Origin: Kribbella jiaozuonensis
GTDB lineage: Bacteria > Actinomycetota > Actinomycetes > Propionibacteriales > Kribbellaceae
DNA length: 64,000 nt
Assembly (NCBI RefSeq): GCF_005233875.1
Contig: NZ_SZPZ01000007.1
Location: 273,287 to 337,286, forward strand
Direction: 5' to 3'
Positions 62,436-64,000 of this stretch are shown piece by piece (the stretch's first letter is position 1; each line of letters begins with the position of its first letter). The notes beneath the pieces were generated by a model, which made no database searches, was not told the DNA's origin, and saw nothing but the letters and a program-made list of their open reading frames with translations. The translations under genes and the position numbers were made by a program.

Positions 62436-64000
62436 CTACGACGATGCCGAACTCTGCTGCCCCCGGGTCGCCATCAACAGCCGAGCCAGCCCACTCCGGG
62501 TCCCGGCAACCGCCATCCGATCCCCCGCCCGAAGCTCCCGCTCAACCGCCGGCACCCGCTCGGCCACCGGCGCCCGCCCCGCAGACCGCGACTCCCGCTC
62601 GCCTGCCGGCCCACGCCCTGCCGCCCGCGACTCCCGCTCACCCGCGGGCCCACGCCCTCCCGCCCGCGACTCCCGCTCAGCTCCCGGCCCGCGCCCACCC
62701 GCCCGCGACTCCCGCTCGCCCGCCGGCACCCGACCGTTCTGACGCGCATCGCGGCCATTCTGACGCTCGGCGCCCGACGTCGGACTCCAGTCCCAGGGTT
62801 CGCCCAGGTCCTGCCTCGCCAGCACCCGCAGTCCGCCGGCCTCGTCCAACTCCCCCATCCGTTTCCCAACGGCGATCGACCCGGGCTCGACAGTCACCTC
62901 GGTCAGCAACAGCACCCGCCGACCAGCAGGCACAGTGACCTGACTCCGCCGGTTAGCCACCGCGGCAGCCACAGCCGGCGCGACCAGCATCGACACCGAC
63001 CGGCTATGACCGAGACCAAGCCGCCGCTCAACCCGCTGCGCCAGGTCGTGGTCGAACATCCGCATCGTGATCCACGCATCCGGGTTCAGATCCCGCGCCA
63101 TGATCGCGCACTCCAAATTCGTGATGTCCCCGTCGGTGATCGCCAGCACCGACTGACACCGCTGCACCCCGGCCGACCGCAGCGTCTCCTCATTGCTGCT
63201 GTCCCCGACCACCACCGGAATCTTCAACCGATGCGCAGTCTGGATCCCAGGAGCCTCGTCATCCTGATCCACCCCCACCACCGCAACCCCACGCTCAGTA
63301 AGAATCTCCAGCACTCGCGACCCGACCGTGCCGAGCCCACACACCACCACATGATTCCGCGGCCGCCCCCGCACCCCACCGATCAGCCGAGACAACCGGG
63401 CCCCGATCAGCGAGTCGACCACCACCGCCGTCAGCAGCGCCATCAACACGATCCCGGTCAGCTGCACCAGAACCGCGCTCACCTTCACCCACGGCTGCGC
63501 GTCGTTGAACTTGTCGTCGTCGATCCCCGCCGACGTCACCACCCCGGCCGCGAGGTACAGCGCCCGCCACCACTCGATCCCGCCGAAGAAGTGGATGACC
63601 CCCGTCCCGGCCACGATCAGGAACGCCATCACCGCCGCGATCTTCCGCACCCGGCTGTCGAGAATGTCCCGCAGCGCCATGAACCAGCCCGCCGGGCGGA
63701 CATCGCGACTCCGCCAAACCGTCCGTACGCCGGTGCCCAGCACGATGTCGCCATCCGGATCCGAACTCGACAACGGCAACAACGTCGGCGTCGCAGACGA
63801 ACTCGTATCCGCCAGCACAGTCAGATGCGGCTCCCGAATCAGATCGGCCTGCCCCGCCACCAGCCGACGCCCGCCAAGATCCAGCCAGGTCAGCTCGTCG
63901 TCCTCCAAGGCATCCGACACGAATGCCGGCGCAGCCAGCGACGGCCCGTTGATCACCACGCAGTCGCCGAGCAGCCGGTTCATGTGCTTACCCAGCCGCG
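62436..64000 (-). CDS. RCK (TrkA-N) domain ion channel-like protein, 5' end beyond the window
   Basis: At least 521 residues. The first visible part (RLLGDCVVINGPSLAAPAFV) looks like the end of a first RCK domain, and the frame stays open past ATG 63983 to the window edge, so the true start is outside. Two or three membrane helices with a pore-like segment follow (AAVMAFLIVAGTGVIHFFGG, AGVVTSAG, VLVQLTGIVLMALLTAVVV). Then comes a second Rossmann domain (VVVCGLGTVGSRVLEILTER) ending in a TrkA-C-like domain. It is probably a potassium channel or NAD-gated transporter. The C-terminal ~100 residues are Arg/Gly/Glu repeats. Confidence 0.85.
   Translation of the reverse strand, partial: RLGKHMNRLLGDCVVINGPSLAAPAFVSDALEDDELTWLDLGGRRLVAGQADLIREPHLTVLADTSSSATPTLLPLSSSDPDGDIVLGTGVRTVWRSRDVRPAGWFMALRDILDSRVRKIAAVMAFLIVAGTGVIHFFGGIEWWRALYLAAGVVTSAGIDDDKFNDAQPWVKVSAVLVQLTGIVLMALLTAVVVDSLIGARLSRLIGGVRGRPRNHVVVCGLGTVGSRVLEILTERGVAVVGVDQDDEAPGIQTAHRLKIPVVVGDSSNEETLRSAGVQRCQSVLAITDGDITNLECAIMARDLNPDAWITMRMFDHDLAQRVERRLGLGHSRSVSMLVAPAVAAAVANRRSQVTVPAGRRVLLLTEVTVEPGSIAVGKRMGELDEAGGLRVLARQDLGEPWDWSPTSGAERQNGRDARQNGRVPAGERESRAGGRGPGAERESRAGGRGPAGERESRAAGRGPAGERESRSAGRAPVAERVPAVERELRAGDRMAVAGTRSGLARLLMATRGQQSSASS
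62587..62716. repeat. Four 39-bp tandem repeats in the channel gene's 3' end
   Basis: GCGACTCCCGCTC recurs at 62587, 62626, 62665 and 62704, exactly 39 bases apart. It encodes a 13-residue repeat (ERESRAGGRGPxx) in the C-terminal tail on the minus strand. Confidence 0.85.

Overview
The window is high-GC DNA with strongly G/C-ending codons, many GTG/TTG starts, ATGA/GTGA start-stop overlaps, and dense families of AfsR/BTAD, ECF sigma, TetR, MerR, PadR and MarR regulators. It also holds a complete set of GlgE-pathway genes. This points to a soil-type actinomycete. A Kribbella-like member of the Propionibacteriales is my best guess from gene content; it is an inference, since no rRNA or other marker gene is present.

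Layout. 1-2.8 kb (minus): an operon of enoyl-CoA hydratase, SAM methyltransferase, hexapeptide acyltransferase and a gene cut by the window edge. 2.9-5 kb (minus): two overlapping Gfo/Idh/MocA sugar dehydrogenases. 5.1-7.2 kb: glgX, convergent with a giant BTAD-STAND-WD40 regulator (7.2-11.5 kb). 11.7-12.9 kb: a small membrane protein and an SGNH hydrolase. 12.9-15.8 kb (minus): padR, a DUF3995-hydrolase fusion, an ECF sigma factor and an SRPBCC protein, mostly joined by ATGA overlaps. 15.9-21 kb: a small unknown gene, merR-transglutaminase, a hydrolase, and a tetR/MFS pair with a clear operator. 21.1-25.9 kb: divergent glgP and glgE. 25.9-26.9 kb: a gene-free, hairpin-dense element with inverted arms, the most unusual structure here. 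26.9-33.9 kb: thrC, then a large secreted S8 peptidase bracketed by two paralogous winged-helix regulators. 34.2-36 kb: an arfABC-like operon, including a 35-residue membrane peptide. 36-37.1 kb: HicB/HicA-type genes with a HicB remnant. 37.4-45.8 kb: treS-mak, an AfsR-like regulator and glgB. 45.9-53.4 kb: a GNAT-Nudix fusion, a kinase-like protein, DUF4870, hydrolase-ECF sigma, MFS/MerR, and an ECF42-type sigma factor with its YCII partner. 53.5-57.4 kb: an FAD monooxygenase and two divergent citrate-synthase-family genes, one with a DNA-binding domain. 57.4-61.4 kb: a TAT-exported glycosidase-like protein, RpiR, a secreted beta-propeller and MarR. 61.4-64 kb: a thioredoxin-TPR protein and a RCK-type ion channel cut by the edge.

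How the genes work together. GlgP, GlgX, GlgB, TreS, maltokinase and GlgE form the known alpha-glucan/trehalose cycle: trehalose to maltose (TreS), maltose to maltose-1-phosphate (Mak), polymer growth (GlgE), branching (GlgB), debranching (GlgX) and phosphorolysis (GlgP). They lie within 41 kb but in separate transcription units, and candidate CTTGCA-type repeats sit between glgP and glgE. No tRNA, rRNA, insertion sequence, prophage or CRISPR array was seen.
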